This document shows positions 31,246 to 40,781 of a stretch of 46,291 nucleotides of DNA, in pieces (the first letter of the stretch is position 1; each line of letters begins with the position of its first letter). Where the stretch lies: the NCBI GenBank assembly GCA_029267955.1, contig JAJUHI010000002.1, positions 1-46,291 on the forward strand, given 5' to 3'. Both the position numbers and the translations under genes were made by a program. The notes under the pieces were generated by a model, which saw nothing but the letters and a program-made list of their open reading frames with translations, did no database searches and was not told the origin of the DNA. The stretch comes from Sporobacter termitidis. GTDB taxonomy: Bacteria; Bacillota; Clostridia; Oscillospirales; Oscillospiraceae.

Positions 31246-32088
31246 ATGAGAGAGATCACCGTTTGCGCCATTGCCGACGCTGTTGAAAGGCTGTGTATCC
31301 AGGCCGCCGTGTCACTGCCCCAGGACCTGGGCTGCCTGCTTGAAAAAGCCGAGCGGCGGGAGGAATCGCCGGCCGGGAAGGCGGCGCTTCACGATATCGT
31401 GGAAAACTTCAGGCTGGCAAAGGAAACAGGGCTGCCCATCTGTCAGGATACCGGGATGGCCGTTGTGTTTGCCGATATCGGCCAGGAGGTTCACATCACC
31501 GGCGGCCTGTTTGAGGACGCGGTCAACGAGGGCGTCCGTCGGGGCTACGACAAGGGCTATCTGCGCAAATCCGTGGTGGCCGACCCGCTGCGCCGGGTGA
31601 ATACGGAGGATAACACCCCCGCCATCCTGCACGTGCGTTTGGTCGCCGGGGACCGGCTTTCCCTCACCGTTGCGCCGAAGGGCTTCGGCAGCGAGAATAT
31701 GAGCGTCATGCGCCTGTTTTTGCCCTCCGACGGCGCGGCGGCCATCGAGGATTTTATCGTCGGGGCCGTTGAAAACGCCGGGTCAAACCCCTGCCCGCCG
31801 GTCGTCCTGGGCGTCGGCCTCGGCGGGACGGTGGAGCAGGCGGCGCTGCTGTCAAAACGGGCGCTGCTGCGCAAGGCGGGCACGGCCAATCCGGAGGCAT
31901 TTTACGCCGATATGGAGGCGCGCCTGCTGGAGAAAATCAACCGGCTCGGCATCGGGCCCCAGGGCTTCGGCGGGCGGACCACAGCCCTTGCCGTCCATGT
32001 GGAGGTTTATCCGACCCACATTGCCGGCCTGCCCTGCGTTGTCAGCATCGGCTGCCACGCCACGCGCCATGCCGCCTGTGTTTTATAA
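31246..32088 (+). CDS. Fumarate hydratase alpha-subunit-like (FumA/TtdA N-terminal family)
   Basis: LPICQDTGMAVVFADIGQEVHITGG; GSENMSVMRL; GIGPQGFGGRTTALAVHVE. Confidence 0.88.
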   Translation: MREITVCAIADAVERLCIQAAVSLPQDLGCLLEKAERREESPAGKAALHDIVENFRLAKETGLPICQDTGMAVVFADIGQEVHITGGLFEDAVNEGVRRGYDKGYLRKSVVADPLRRVNTEDNTPAILHVRLVAGDRLSLTVAPKGFGSENMSVMRLFLPSDGAAAIEDFIVGAVENAGSNPCPPVVLGVGLGGTVEQAALLSKRALLRKAGTANPEAFYADMEARLLEKINRLGIGPQGFGGRTTALAVHVEVYPTHIAGLPCVVSIGCHATRHAACVL

Positions 32089-32141
32089 TTGCTAAATGCC
32101 TCATGAAATCTCCGTTTCCTGTATCATAGCAAGGCAAACTG

Positions 32142-32150
32142 TGGTATAAT
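32142..32150 (+). promoter_or_regulatory. Extended -10 promoter for hpf
   Basis: TGGTATAAT about 60 bp upstream of hpf. Confidence 0.5.
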
Positions 32151-32211
32151 CAAAGCGTAGATACAACCCCCGCACCGCTGCCCGAAATACAATAAAAAGG
32201 AGATGACTCGA

Positions 32212-32751
32212 ATGAAATTCACGTTCACTGAAAAGAAGGTTCAGGTTTCAGATGAGCTGCGTGAATACGCACAGAAAAAAATCGGCAAACTGGACCGCTT
32301 CTTTAAAATCGAGTCGGAGGCATTTGTCACCTTTGCCATCGAGCGCGGCCGCCATAAGGCCGAGGTTACCTTAAACAACAACGGCATCTTCTTCCGTGTC
32401 ACCGAGACGACGAGCGACATGTACGCCTCAATAGATTCCGCCGTCGCCGCCATCGAGCGCCAGATCCGCAAGCACAAGTCACGGCTTTCCAAGCGCCTGC
32501 GCGACGGCGCCCTGGAGCGCGAGGCCGCGCCCGCCGTCTCTTATCCGCCCGAGGACGACGAGCAGGATTTCAACATTATCCGGACAAAGAGCTTTTCCAT
32601 CAAGCCCATGTCGCCGGAGGAGGCCATCCTCCAGATGAATCTGCTGGATCATGAGTTCTTCGTCTTCAGAAACCATGAAAAGCTGGACGCTTTTTCCGTG
32701 GTTTACAGGCGCAAGGACGGCGGTTACGGGCTGATAGAGAGTACGGACTGA
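32212..32751 (+). CDS. hpf: Ribosome hibernation-promoting factor, long form
   Basis: MKFTFTEKKVQVSDELREYAQKKIGKLDRFF; C-terminal FSIKPMSPEEAILQMNLLDHEFFVFRN. Confidence 0.95.
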   Translation: MKFTFTEKKVQVSDELREYAQKKIGKLDRFFKIESEAFVTFAIERGRHKAEVTLNNNGIFFRVTETTSDMYASIDSAVAAIERQIRKHKSRLSKRLRDGALEREAAPAVSYPPEDDEQDFNIIRTKSFSIKPMSPEEAILQMNLLDHEFFVFRNHEKLDAFSVVYRRKDGGYGLIESTD

Positions 32752-32796
32752 TCTAAAAAAAGTGCCGGCGATAAAACAGCGCCGGATATGGACCAA

Positions 32797-32840
32797 AAAC
32801 GGAACGGGGTTGCGGCTACTTGCCGCGCCCCGTTCCGTTT
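32797..32840. terminator. Long hairpin terminator between convergent hpf and spoVT
   Basis: AAACGGAACGGGG/CCCCGTTCCGTTT 13-bp perfect stem with inner GCGG/CCGC stem. Confidence 0.75.
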
Positions 32841-32857
32841 GTTACGGCGTATAAAGG

Positions 32858-33397
32858 TCAGCTCTCCATTTGTTTGCCGAGGAAGCCGGCGACCGTTTGG
32901 GCCAGCTTGTATTCCACCTCGCCGAGAACCTTGTCGCCCTCGGAGAAGAAGATGACGCAGCCCATCACATCCCCTTCGGAGATAATCGGCGCGGCTGTCT
33001 CGATGATATATTTATCGCTCGTATCCAAAACGGGCAGCCCCTTCTCGCCGCTCTTGCGCTGATAGAGGCGCCGTGCCTCCATCAGCTGTTCCAGATCATT
33101 GGAGATGTGTTTGTCCGCCAGTTCCCTTTTCGGGATGCCGCTCACAGATATATACGTGTCGCGGTCGGCCACGGCCGCACAGCAGCCTGCCGTCTTGAAC
33201 AGCGTCTCGCAGATTTGATTGGCGCTTTCCGACCATTCACCCATCGGCGAGTATTTTTTAAATATGACTTCGCCGTCTTTCTCGGTATATATCTCCAGCG
33301 GGTCGCCCTCGCGGATACGCATGGTGCGGCGGATCTCTTTTGGAATAACAACGCGCCCAAGATCGTCGATTCGGCGTACGATTCCGGTTGCTTTCAT
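32858..33397 (-). CDS. spoVT: Stage V sporulation protein T (AbrB-type regulator)
   Basis: MKATGIVRRIDDLGRVVIPKEIRRTMRIREGDPLEIYTEKDGEVIFKKYSP plus GAF-like C-terminus. Confidence 0.95.
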   Translation of the reverse strand: MKATGIVRRIDDLGRVVIPKEIRRTMRIREGDPLEIYTEKDGEVIFKKYSPMGEWSESANQICETLFKTAGCCAAVADRDTYISVSGIPKRELADKHISNDLEQLMEARRLYQRKSGEKGLPVLDTSDKYIIETAAPIISEGDVMGCVIFFSEGDKVLGEVEYKLAQTVAGFLGKQMES

Positions 33398-33426
33398 GTC
33401 TTTGACCCTCCCTTGTTTTACAGCAT

Positions 33427-33455
33427 TAGTATCCACAGTATTATTCTGTCTATGC
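33427..33455 (-). promoter_or_regulatory. Candidate sigma-G promoter of spoVT
   Basis: Minus strand GCATA-N17-GATACTA. Confidence 0.4.
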
Positions 33456-33762
33456 AGCCCCAGATGCGTTGCCTCATATTACCAAGGCTGTGAAAAAGAC
33501 AAACTCGTCCCCTTCCGATATAAAAAATGTCGCCAATAAAATGGGCCGTCCGGGATCGGAAAATCGGGTCATACCGGCCCGGCGCGAGCCTCAATATCAT
33601 GTAGCCCCCGTCATATGCCGTCGTATTTAATCAGTATCATGAAAAATGTTGATAATATGCGTGATATTTTAGAGATTCCAGTCGTTGTTTCCGGGAAAAA
33701 ATTATAATATAATGTCCTGGGTCATAATATAGCAGTTAAATCTTCAAGTCCGGGGGACATAT

Positions 33763-35379
33763 ATGAGCTTATTGATGGTTTTTTCCTTACTTGGCGGTCT
33801 CGGCCTGTTTCTGTACGGCATGAAAATGATGTCGGACGGCCTTGAAAACCTGGCCGGAGACAGGATGCGCCGCGTCCTGGAGCTTCTGACAAGTAAGCGG
33901 CTGGCGGCCGTGGGCGTCGGCGTCGGCGTGACGGCAATCATACAGAGCTCCTCGGCCACAACGGTCATGGTGGTCGGCTTTGTCAACGCGGGCCTCATGT
34001 CGCTGCTGCAGGCAACCGGCGTCATCATGGGCGCCAACATCGGTACAACCATCACCGCGCAGCTGATTGCCTTTAACCTGGCGGATATCGCCCCGTTCAT
34101 CCTGTTTATCGGCATGATCATGGCAATGTTTCTCAAGAGGCGGAGAATCGTCCGGCTCGGCGAGATTATCCTGGGCTTCGGCATGCTGTTTGTGGGTCTG
34201 ACGCTCATGTCCGACGCGATGACGCCCCTGCAGGATAACGAAGCTTTCCGTAATTTCCTCGTCAATTTTAAAAGCCCGCTTATAGGCGTTTTGGTCGGCG
34301 CCGTCTTCACGGCGATCATCCAAAGCTCCTCGGCGTCCGTTGGTATCCTCCAGGCTATGGCGGCGATGGGCCTCATCGGGCTCGACTCGGCGGTTTATGT
34401 GGTTCTGGGCCAGAACATCGGCACCTGTATCACCGCCATTCTGGCCGCCATCGGCACCAGCACCAACTCCAAGCGGACCGCAGGCATTCACCTGACGTTC
34501 AATATTATCGGCACGATCGTATACCTGATAGTCCTCTCCATCTTCCCTGTTATTGTAACCTGGCTGCAGTCCTTATCCCCGGACAGCGTTTCGCGGCAGA
34601 TTGCAAACTTCCACACGCTCTTCAACGTCTCGATCACCATTCTGCTGTTCCCCTTTGCAAAGCAGATTGTCAAGCTCATCTCCGTGATTATTCCCGAAAG
34701 GTCCCGGCCCGGGACCGCCGAGAAGCGGCTGGTCTATTTAGACGAGCGCATCGCCCAGACGCCGGCCATCGCGCTGTCCCAGACCCTCAAGGAGCTCTGC
34801 CGCATGGGCGCTATCACCCGCGACAATTTCAGCTACGCGCTGGACGCCTTCTTCAGCATGGACGAGCAGAAGGTTCAGAAGGTCATAGAAACCGAGAAAA
34901 CCGTCGACTTCCTCAGCGACAACATTACAAACTATATGATCGCCTTCAGGGGCGCGGAGCTGCCCATCGAAGACCTGAAGCAGCTGGGCAAGCTGCACCA
35001 CGTGATCATCGATATGGAGCGTATCAGCGACCGTGCTGAAAACATCGCCGAGTTCGCCATGACCCTCATCGACACCAGGGAGAAGATGACGCCCAAGGCC
35101 ATGGAAGAGCTGAAACGGATTTCGGAAAAAACCATGGAGCTTTTCACCAAGAGCCTGGAAATATTCGAAAACCGCGACGTGTCGCAGCTGGACGAGCTGG
35201 AGTCCATGAAAAAAGAGGTCGATATGATGCAGCGGGATTATACCGCTAATCATATCCAGAGGCTTCAGGAGGAGCTGTGCAGGCCCCACGCCGGCGTCGT
35301 GTTCACCAATATGCTGGCGTCCCTTGAGAGAATCGCCAGCCACTCCATCAATATCGCCTATTCCGTAGAACTCGAATAA
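33763..35379 (+). CDS. Na/Pi cotransporter family protein with C-terminal PhoU-like domain
   Basis: 538 aa; duplicated QSSSATTVMVVGFV / QSSSASVGILQAMA motifs. Confidence 0.93.
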   Translation: MSLLMVFSLLGGLGLFLYGMKMMSDGLENLAGDRMRRVLELLTSKRLAAVGVGVGVTAIIQSSSATTVMVVGFVNAGLMSLLQATGVIMGANIGTTITAQLIAFNLADIAPFILFIGMIMAMFLKRRRIVRLGEIILGFGMLFVGLTLMSDAMTPLQDNEAFRNFLVNFKSPLIGVLVGAVFTAIIQSSSASVGILQAMAAMGLIGLDSAVYVVLGQNIGTCITAILAAIGTSTNSKRTAGIHLTFNIIGTIVYLIVLSIFPVIVTWLQSLSPDSVSRQIANFHTLFNVSITILLFPFAKQIVKLISVIIPERSRPGTAEKRLVYLDERIAQTPAIALSQTLKELCRMGAITRDNFSYALDAFFSMDEQKVQKVIETEKTVDFLSDNITNYMIAFRGAELPIEDLKQLGKLHHVIIDMERISDRAENIAEFAMTLIDTREKMTPKAMEELKRISEKTMELFTKSLEIFENRDVSQLDELESMKKEVDMMQRDYTANHIQRLQEELCRPHAGVVFTNMLASLERIASHSINIAYSVELE

Positions 35380-35398
35380 ACCCAAACGCAGACAACTT

Positions 35399-35424
35399 AA
35401 AAGCCGGGGACGTCCCCGGCTTTT
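35399..35424. terminator. Palindromic bidirectional terminator
   Basis: AAAAGCCGGGGACGTCCCCGGCTTTT between convergent genes. Confidence 0.9.
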
Positions 35425-35440
35425 TAATTACTATTTTCCT

Positions 35441-35932
35441 TCATGACTGCCTTTTGGCCATATCCGCGAGAATGATGTCGGCAAGCGCCGATATGTCGTC
35501 AAACCCCAGGCAGGGCGTTTTTGTCTCCACGGGCACGTCGGTCACGACGGCCAGGCACTCCTCCGGCGGCAGCGGCAGGGGCTGATTGTTCTCCCGCCGC
35601 ATCAGGGCAATTTTTGGCCAGGGGCCGTGCTTGTACCCTTCGGTCAGGATAATGTCCACATCCTTGACGCGGGCGATCAGCTCCTCGATGGGGACAAAGC
35701 GGTTTTCCATGATGGCGGCCTTCGTGTGGGAGGCCACCACCGTTACCTGGGCGCCGGCCTTTGTCAGGCGCCAGCTGTCCTTGCCCTCCCGGTCGATTTC
35801 AAACTCGTGGGCGTCATGCTTGATCACCGCAACGCGCAGGCCGCGCCGCCCCAGCTCGGGTATCAGCTTCTCAAGAAGCGTTGTTTTGCCCGTGTTGGAA
35901 TAGGCCACCACGGAATAAACAGGAATCGTCAT
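35441..35932 (-). CDS. mobB: Molybdopterin-guanine dinucleotide biosynthesis protein B
   Basis: 163 aa; YSNTGKTTLLEKLIPELGRRGLRVAVIKHDAHEF. Confidence 0.92.
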   Translation of the reverse strand: MTIPVYSVVAYSNTGKTTLLEKLIPELGRRGLRVAVIKHDAHEFEIDREGKDSWRLTKAGAQVTVVASHTKAAIMENRFVPIEELIARVKDVDIILTEGYKHGPWPKIALMRRENNQPLPLPPEECLAVVTDVPVETKTPCLGFDDISALADIILADMAKRQS

Positions 35933-35955
35933 TATAAAACAACCTTTATGCGTTA

Positions 35956-36846
35956 TTAGTCCTGATGGGTCTTCTCAAGGTAACCCGCAAAAGCCGCGAC
36001 GGCTGGGTTTTCCTGGTCTTCGTGCCAAAAGCACTGGAGCTCTTCATTTTTGCCGACGGGATAACATATCAGCTCGCTGTGCAGGCTCATCCGGCTGAGC
36101 ATGGTGGACACCAAAACGCCCTGCCCCAGCTCCGTGGCCATGTACGCCGACTCGATGTTGGGCGAGATGATGATTTCTGACGGCGTAAAGCCGAGCTCCC
36201 GGCATTGCTTTCTTGCCCTGGCGCGGGTTTCAGACTCCGTCTCATGGCTGGAAGCCGCCTTTATAAAGGGCTCCGTCCTGAAATCCTCGACGGTGGCCCC
36301 CTCCCGCACCCGGGGATTGTCGGGTGATACAAGGAGCACCAGGGGCGTTTCCAGCACCTTCATTTTTTTGATCCCCGAGCCCTTCGGGGCAAACTCGGCG
36401 TAGGTGATGATCAGGTCCAGCTTCCGCTCCATAAACAGCTCGATCAGCTTAAACTGCGGGTGCCGTTCCCCGATGAAGCGGATGTCGGGGTTCTCGCTCT
36501 TTAAACTCTTAAACGCCTGCGTGATCTCTGAAGATATTTCCAGCCACTCCAGATACCCGATCCGGATGGTGCTGTAGACGGCGCTGTAGTACTGTTTTGT
36601 CTGGTCCATCGTGTCGTGATACTCTTTTTCAAACCTCGAAAACAACGCCATAAAGTTTTCCCCGGCCTTCGTCAGCGCAACATAATGGTGCGTCCGGATA
36701 AACAGCTTAAAGCCGATATCCTCCTCAAGCTTGGCGATATACTTGCTGACAGACTGCTGGGTCATAAACATCAGCTTCGCCGTTTCCGTAAAGCTGAGGG
36801 TCTTGCAGAGCGTCAAAAAGCACCGCACGGAAACTTCGTTGATCAA
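35956..36846 (-). CDS. LysR family transcriptional regulator
   Basis: 296 aa; N-terminal HTH CFLTLCKTLSFTETAKLMFMTQQSVSKYIAKLEEDIGFKLF. Confidence 0.92.
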   Translation of the reverse strand: MINEVSVRCFLTLCKTLSFTETAKLMFMTQQSVSKYIAKLEEDIGFKLFIRTHHYVALTKAGENFMALFSRFEKEYHDTMDQTKQYYSAVYSTIRIGYLEWLEISSEITQAFKSLKSENPDIRFIGERHPQFKLIELFMERKLDLIITYAEFAPKGSGIKKMKVLETPLVLLVSPDNPRVREGATVEDFRTEPFIKAASSHETESETRARARKQCRELGFTPSEIIISPNIESAYMATELGQGVLVSTMLSRMSLHSELICYPVGKNEELQCFWHEDQENPAVAAFAGYLEKTHQD

Positions 36847-36992
36847 GACAGCACCTCCCTGTCGCTTATTTTATCACAGCCCCCTGCCGGGTACAAACAG
36901 GCTTGCCCGGGGGCCGGGGTAATGACACAGAGCGCCGGGCGCCTCCCCGCCGGGGTCAGGCCAGTAAAAAAGCGCCGGCATACCGGTTATTT

Positions 36993-38399
36993 TTAAGCCC
37001 GCAGCCTGCCGGCATTCTTTCTGCCGGCGATGAGGCCGATAAGCCCGACCACAAGGCTGAAGGCCAGGCCGATAAACAGCGGGTCGAAGGTAAACACCTT
37101 CCACACGCCGAAAATCAGGACCATCAGCGGGCCGCCGGTGATGCAGGCCATGATGTATCTCCTGTCAACCCTGCCGCCTGCAAACAGCGCCAGCATGAGG
37201 GGTATAAACATCACCGCGCCGCGCAGTCCCATGGACATATAGGCAAAGCTCTGGATGGCCGTATTCCCCAGCACGGCGGCGAGAATAACGCCAACAGCCA
37301 TAACGATGACGATGATCAGTCTTGAAACAGCCAGCTCCCTTTTTGAATCGGGCGCCTTCTTTGACAGCTTTTTAATTATATCGTTGTTGATGATGGCGCT
37401 GATGCCGAGCGCCAGCCCCGCTCCGGTGCCGACGACGGCAAACAGGAGCGTCGCCAGCATGACGCCGCCCAAAAACGGCGGCACATGCTTGATGATGAAC
37501 GTTGTCATCGCCACCGCCGTATTTTTTGCGGTTTCAGGGTCGTTCACCGTGCGCATGTACAGCCCCACGAGAATACCGCCGATACCCACCGGCGGGATCA
37601 TCAGCGTGCTGATGAGGGCGCCGAGCCGCGCCGTCCTGTCGGTTTTGCCGCTCATGACCGCCTGGGCATAGGTCTGCGTTGTCAGAACGCCAAAGATCAG
37701 CGAGGCGCCGGCGCCCAGGTCGACGCCGATGCCCCGGGCAAAAAGCCCGAAATTCTGGTCAAGGGCGCGCACCTGCGACAGAAACGCCCCCGGCCCTTTT
37801 GCCAGCACAAGAACGGCCACGGCGCAGAAAACAACGGTAATATACAGCAATGTCAGTTTGAAAATGCCCACCATGCCGGCGCCGTTGATGCCGCCGAGGG
37901 TCACATAGATCACCATTAAAACCGCGCCGATAATCAGCGCCGGGACTGTCCCGACAGCGGGCAGGATCACGAGAATGACGGCAGCCGCCGACAGCAGCTG
38001 CGACAGGATGTTGATAAAAGTTCCGACAGAAGAGAGCACGGAGGCCAGCATGCCGGCCGTCTGCCCGTACTCCTTTGCGACAATGCCCACAAGGGTGGTC
38101 GAGCCCGACGCCCTGTACGGCTTGACGAATCCGATTGCCAGAAGCAGCGCCGCGATGCCGCCGCCCAGGGTAAACCACCAGGCCGACATGCCGTATTTAT
38201 ACGCCAGCTGCGCCGTTCCGATCGTGGAGGAGCCGCCGACCAGCGTGCCCATAATGGTGCCGGCGACGACGGCCGCGCCGCTTTTGCCGGCCCCTGACAT
38301 GAAGTCGGCGGCGGATTTTACGCGCGTTCCGGAGTAAATGCTCAGTCCTACAAATACAACGAGGGTAATAAGTATGCCCGCGAGGGTCATTGTGCTCAT
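36993..38399 (-). CDS. Sodium:solute symporter family protein
   Basis: 468 aa multi-TM; GGSSTIGTAQLAYKYGMSAWWFTLGGG typical of SSS family. Confidence 0.88.
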   Translation of the reverse strand: MSTMTLAGILITLVVFVGLSIYSGTRVKSAADFMSGAGKSGAAVVAGTIMGTLVGGSSTIGTAQLAYKYGMSAWWFTLGGGIAALLLAIGFVKPYRASGSTTLVGIVAKEYGQTAGMLASVLSSVGTFINILSQLLSAAAVILVILPAVGTVPALIIGAVLMVIYVTLGGINGAGMVGIFKLTLLYITVVFCAVAVLVLAKGPGAFLSQVRALDQNFGLFARGIGVDLGAGASLIFGVLTTQTYAQAVMSGKTDRTARLGALISTLMIPPVGIGGILVGLYMRTVNDPETAKNTAVAMTTFIIKHVPPFLGGVMLATLLFAVVGTGAGLALGISAIINNDIIKKLSKKAPDSKRELAVSRLIIVIVMAVGVILAAVLGNTAIQSFAYMSMGLRGAVMFIPLMLALFAGGRVDRRYIMACITGGPLMVLIFGVWKVFTFDPLFIGLAFSLVVGLIGLIAGRKNAGRLRA

Positions 38400-38401
38400 T
38401 A

Positions 38402-39079
38402 TTAAATCATGCTCCTAATCGTTTCGGGAATAATCAGCTCGGCTTCGGTCTTCGAGATAACCTCTTCCACCGTAACGCCGGGAGCAAGCTCTTCAAGCAC
38501 AAGCCCTTCCGCCGTGCGGTGCAAAACACACAGCTCGGTGACGATGTAATCCACCTCTCCCGCCGCCGTCAGCGGGAGCCTGCATTTTTTAAGTATCTTC
38601 GGTTTGCCCGTTTTATCGCAGTGTTCGGTCATGACAATCACCGTCCGCGCGCCGGAAACCAGGTCCATTGCCCCGCCCATGCCGGCCACCGTCTTGCCCG
38701 GAACCGTCCAGTTGGCGAGATTGCCCTCCTGGTCCACCTCATAGGCGCCCAGCACCGTCACCGCCACGTGGCCGCCCCGGATCAGGCCGAAGGAGGTAAA
38801 GCTGTCAAAGCAGCAGCCGCCGGGCCGCAGCAGCGACACCGCGCCGGCGGCGTCGACCACATTGGGGTCAAACTCCTCATCCTCCTTTGGCGCGCCCGTC
38901 AGACCGATCACGCCGTTTTCGGAATCAATCCATATATCAACGCCCTCCGGCAGAAAATTCAAACACATGGTGGGCATACCGATCCCGAGATTGACAAGAT
39001 CGCCGTCCTTGAAGAACCGGGCGGTTCTGTATGCGATCAATTCTCTTCCCTGAAGCGTCATATCCGTCATTTCCGTCAC
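38402..39079 (-). CDS. CoA-transferase subunit B (acetoacetate/3-oxoacid CoA-transferase type)
   Basis: 225 aa; NLGIGMPTM; DSENGVIGLTGAP; GGAMDLVSGARTVIVMTEH. Confidence 0.92.
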   Translation of the reverse strand: MTEMTDMTLQGRELIAYRTARFFKDGDLVNLGIGMPTMCLNFLPEGVDIWIDSENGVIGLTGAPKEDEEFDPNVVDAAGAVSLLRPGGCCFDSFTSFGLIRGGHVAVTVLGAYEVDQEGNLANWTVPGKTVAGMGGAMDLVSGARTVIVMTEHCDKTGKPKILKKCRLPLTAAGEVDYIVTELCVLHRTAEGLVLEELAPGVTVEEVISKTEAELIIPETIRSMI

Positions 39080-39083
39080 CCTC

Positions 39084-39731
39084 CTAAGCCTTCACGATCA
39101 TATCCACAAGGCAGCCCGGGGTGTGGATCATATCAGGATCAAGTGCGCCGACTTCTACAATTTCCTCGGCCTCACAGATAACGATGTCAGCCGCGGTTGC
39201 GAAAATTTGGTTAAAGTTGCGCGCTGTCCGGCGGTAGACCAGATTGCCCATTCTGTCGGCCTTCCAGGCGTGGATAATGGCCACATCCCCGCGCAGCGCC
39301 TTTTCCAGCAGATATTTTTTGCCGTCCAGCTCGATAATCTGCTTGCCTTCCTCCACAGGCGTCCCGATGCCCACGGGCGTCAAAACGCCGCCGATGCCGG
39401 CGCCGCCGGCCCGGACACGTTCGCACAGCGTCCCCTGGGGGACAAACGTCACGTCAATTTCTCCGGCAACCACCTTTTCCACCGTTTCGGTATTGCTGCC
39501 GATATGCGAGCAGGTGATATGGCGGATTCGGTTTTCATGTACCAGCAGGCCGATGCCGCGGCCCCGGACGCTGGTGTTGTTGGAGATGATGTTGAGATTT
39601 TTGCAGCCCTTATCAATAATCCCTTTGATCAGTGTTTCCGGCACGCCAATATTGACAAAGCCCGGGATAAGTATCGTCTGATTGTCGTGCAGGGCTTCCA
39701 TTGCTTTCTCAAGGGAAACTACCTTGTCCAT
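39084..39731 (-). CDS. CoA-transferase subunit A
   Basis: MDKVVSLEKAMEALHDNQTILIPGFVNIGVPETLIKG; FVPQGTLCERVRAGGAGIGGVLTPVG. Confidence 0.92.
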   Translation of the reverse strand: MDKVVSLEKAMEALHDNQTILIPGFVNIGVPETLIKGIIDKGCKNLNIISNNTSVRGRGIGLLVHENRIRHITCSHIGSNTETVEKVVAGEIDVTFVPQGTLCERVRAGGAGIGGVLTPVGIGTPVEEGKQIIELDGKKYLLEKALRGDVAIIHAWKADRMGNLVYRRTARNFNQIFATAADIVICEAEEIVEVGALDPDMIHTPGCLVDMIVKA

Positions 39732-39804
39732 CGGGGGTTTGTATCCTTTCCTTTGCCTAACCGCTCCGGGTATCCGTTCGGTACCCGGAGCGGTTCGTCC
39801 CAGC

Positions 39805-40719
39805 CTATTCGGCTTTAAACGTCGGTTCGTAGGTTCTTTCGTCGCGCAAGCAGTGGCGTGTGATGCCAAGCAACTCTCTCGCGTCGTCGGCGGTGGCGAT
39901 TTCGCGTCCGGCCAGCTTCGAGAGCTCAACGGCCCGCTCAACCAGCTGGAGGTTGGTGGCGATGACGCCCTTGGAGAGGTAAATGTTGTCCTCCAGGCCG
40001 ACACGGAGACCGTCGCAGCCCAGGGCCAGACCGGCCAGCATCATGGGCATGTGCGCCTTGCCGATACCGGAAACGGACCAGGTGGCCCCTTCCGGCAGCT
40101 TGCTGACAGCAAAGGCCAGATACTCCGCGCTGCCCGGCATGGCGCCGCCGACGCCCATAATGAACTGGATGTGCGGGGGCTTCGGGATGCCGTGCTTGTT
40201 GACATAATACATCACGCTGTCCAGATGGCCCGTATCAAACACCTCAAACTCCGGCTTGATGTCGTGCTTGATGACTTCCTGGCTCAACAGGTTCAGGAAG
40301 CGGGGGCTGTTCTCAAAGATATAGCTGTTGGCCCAGTTGAGGGTGTTGGGGTCAAAGGAGCACATCTCGGGCTTGAGGGCGCCCAGGTGCTGCAGGCGCT
40401 TGTAGTCCTCATACTCGCCGCCGGAGGTGGTGAGGTTGATGAGGATGTCCACGCCGGCCTTCTTGCAGGCCTCGCGGGTGGCCTCAACGGCCTCGGTGAA
40501 CTTCTGAAGGCTCATGGATTTGTAACCGATCTGCATCTCGCCGCCCACCACTTTGTCCTCACGGACATGGATATGGGCGATGGAAGCGCCCGCCTTCGCG
40601 CAGGCGACAATCTGCTCGGCAAGCTCCTCCGCAGTGTAGGGCACCGTGGGCGCCTGTTCCTTTTTCGTACCGGCGCCGCACAGGCAGACCTGGATCATTA
40701 TTTTATTGGACTTGGCCAT
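39805..40719 (-). CDS. BKACE family (beta-keto acid cleavage enzyme, DUF849; Kce-like)
   Basis: 304 aa; AGASIAHIHVRED metal site; LINLTTSGG; GKAHMPMMLAGLALGCDGLRVGLEDNIYLSKG. Confidence 0.92.
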   Translation of the reverse strand: MAKSNKIMIQVCLCGAGTKKEQAPTVPYTAEELAEQIVACAKAGASIAHIHVREDKVVGGEMQIGYKSMSLQKFTEAVEATREACKKAGVDILINLTTSGGEYEDYKRLQHLGALKPEMCSFDPNTLNWANSYIFENSPRFLNLLSQEVIKHDIKPEFEVFDTGHLDSVMYYVNKHGIPKPPHIQFIMGVGGAMPGSAEYLAFAVSKLPEGATWSVSGIGKAHMPMMLAGLALGCDGLRVGLEDNIYLSKGVIATNLQLVERAVELSKLAGREIATADDARELLGITRHCLRDERTYEPTFKAE

Positions 40720-40781
40720 GATACAATCTTTCCTTTCAAATACTCAAATTGAACGGTTTTATATATGGGGTTGAGACGTTA

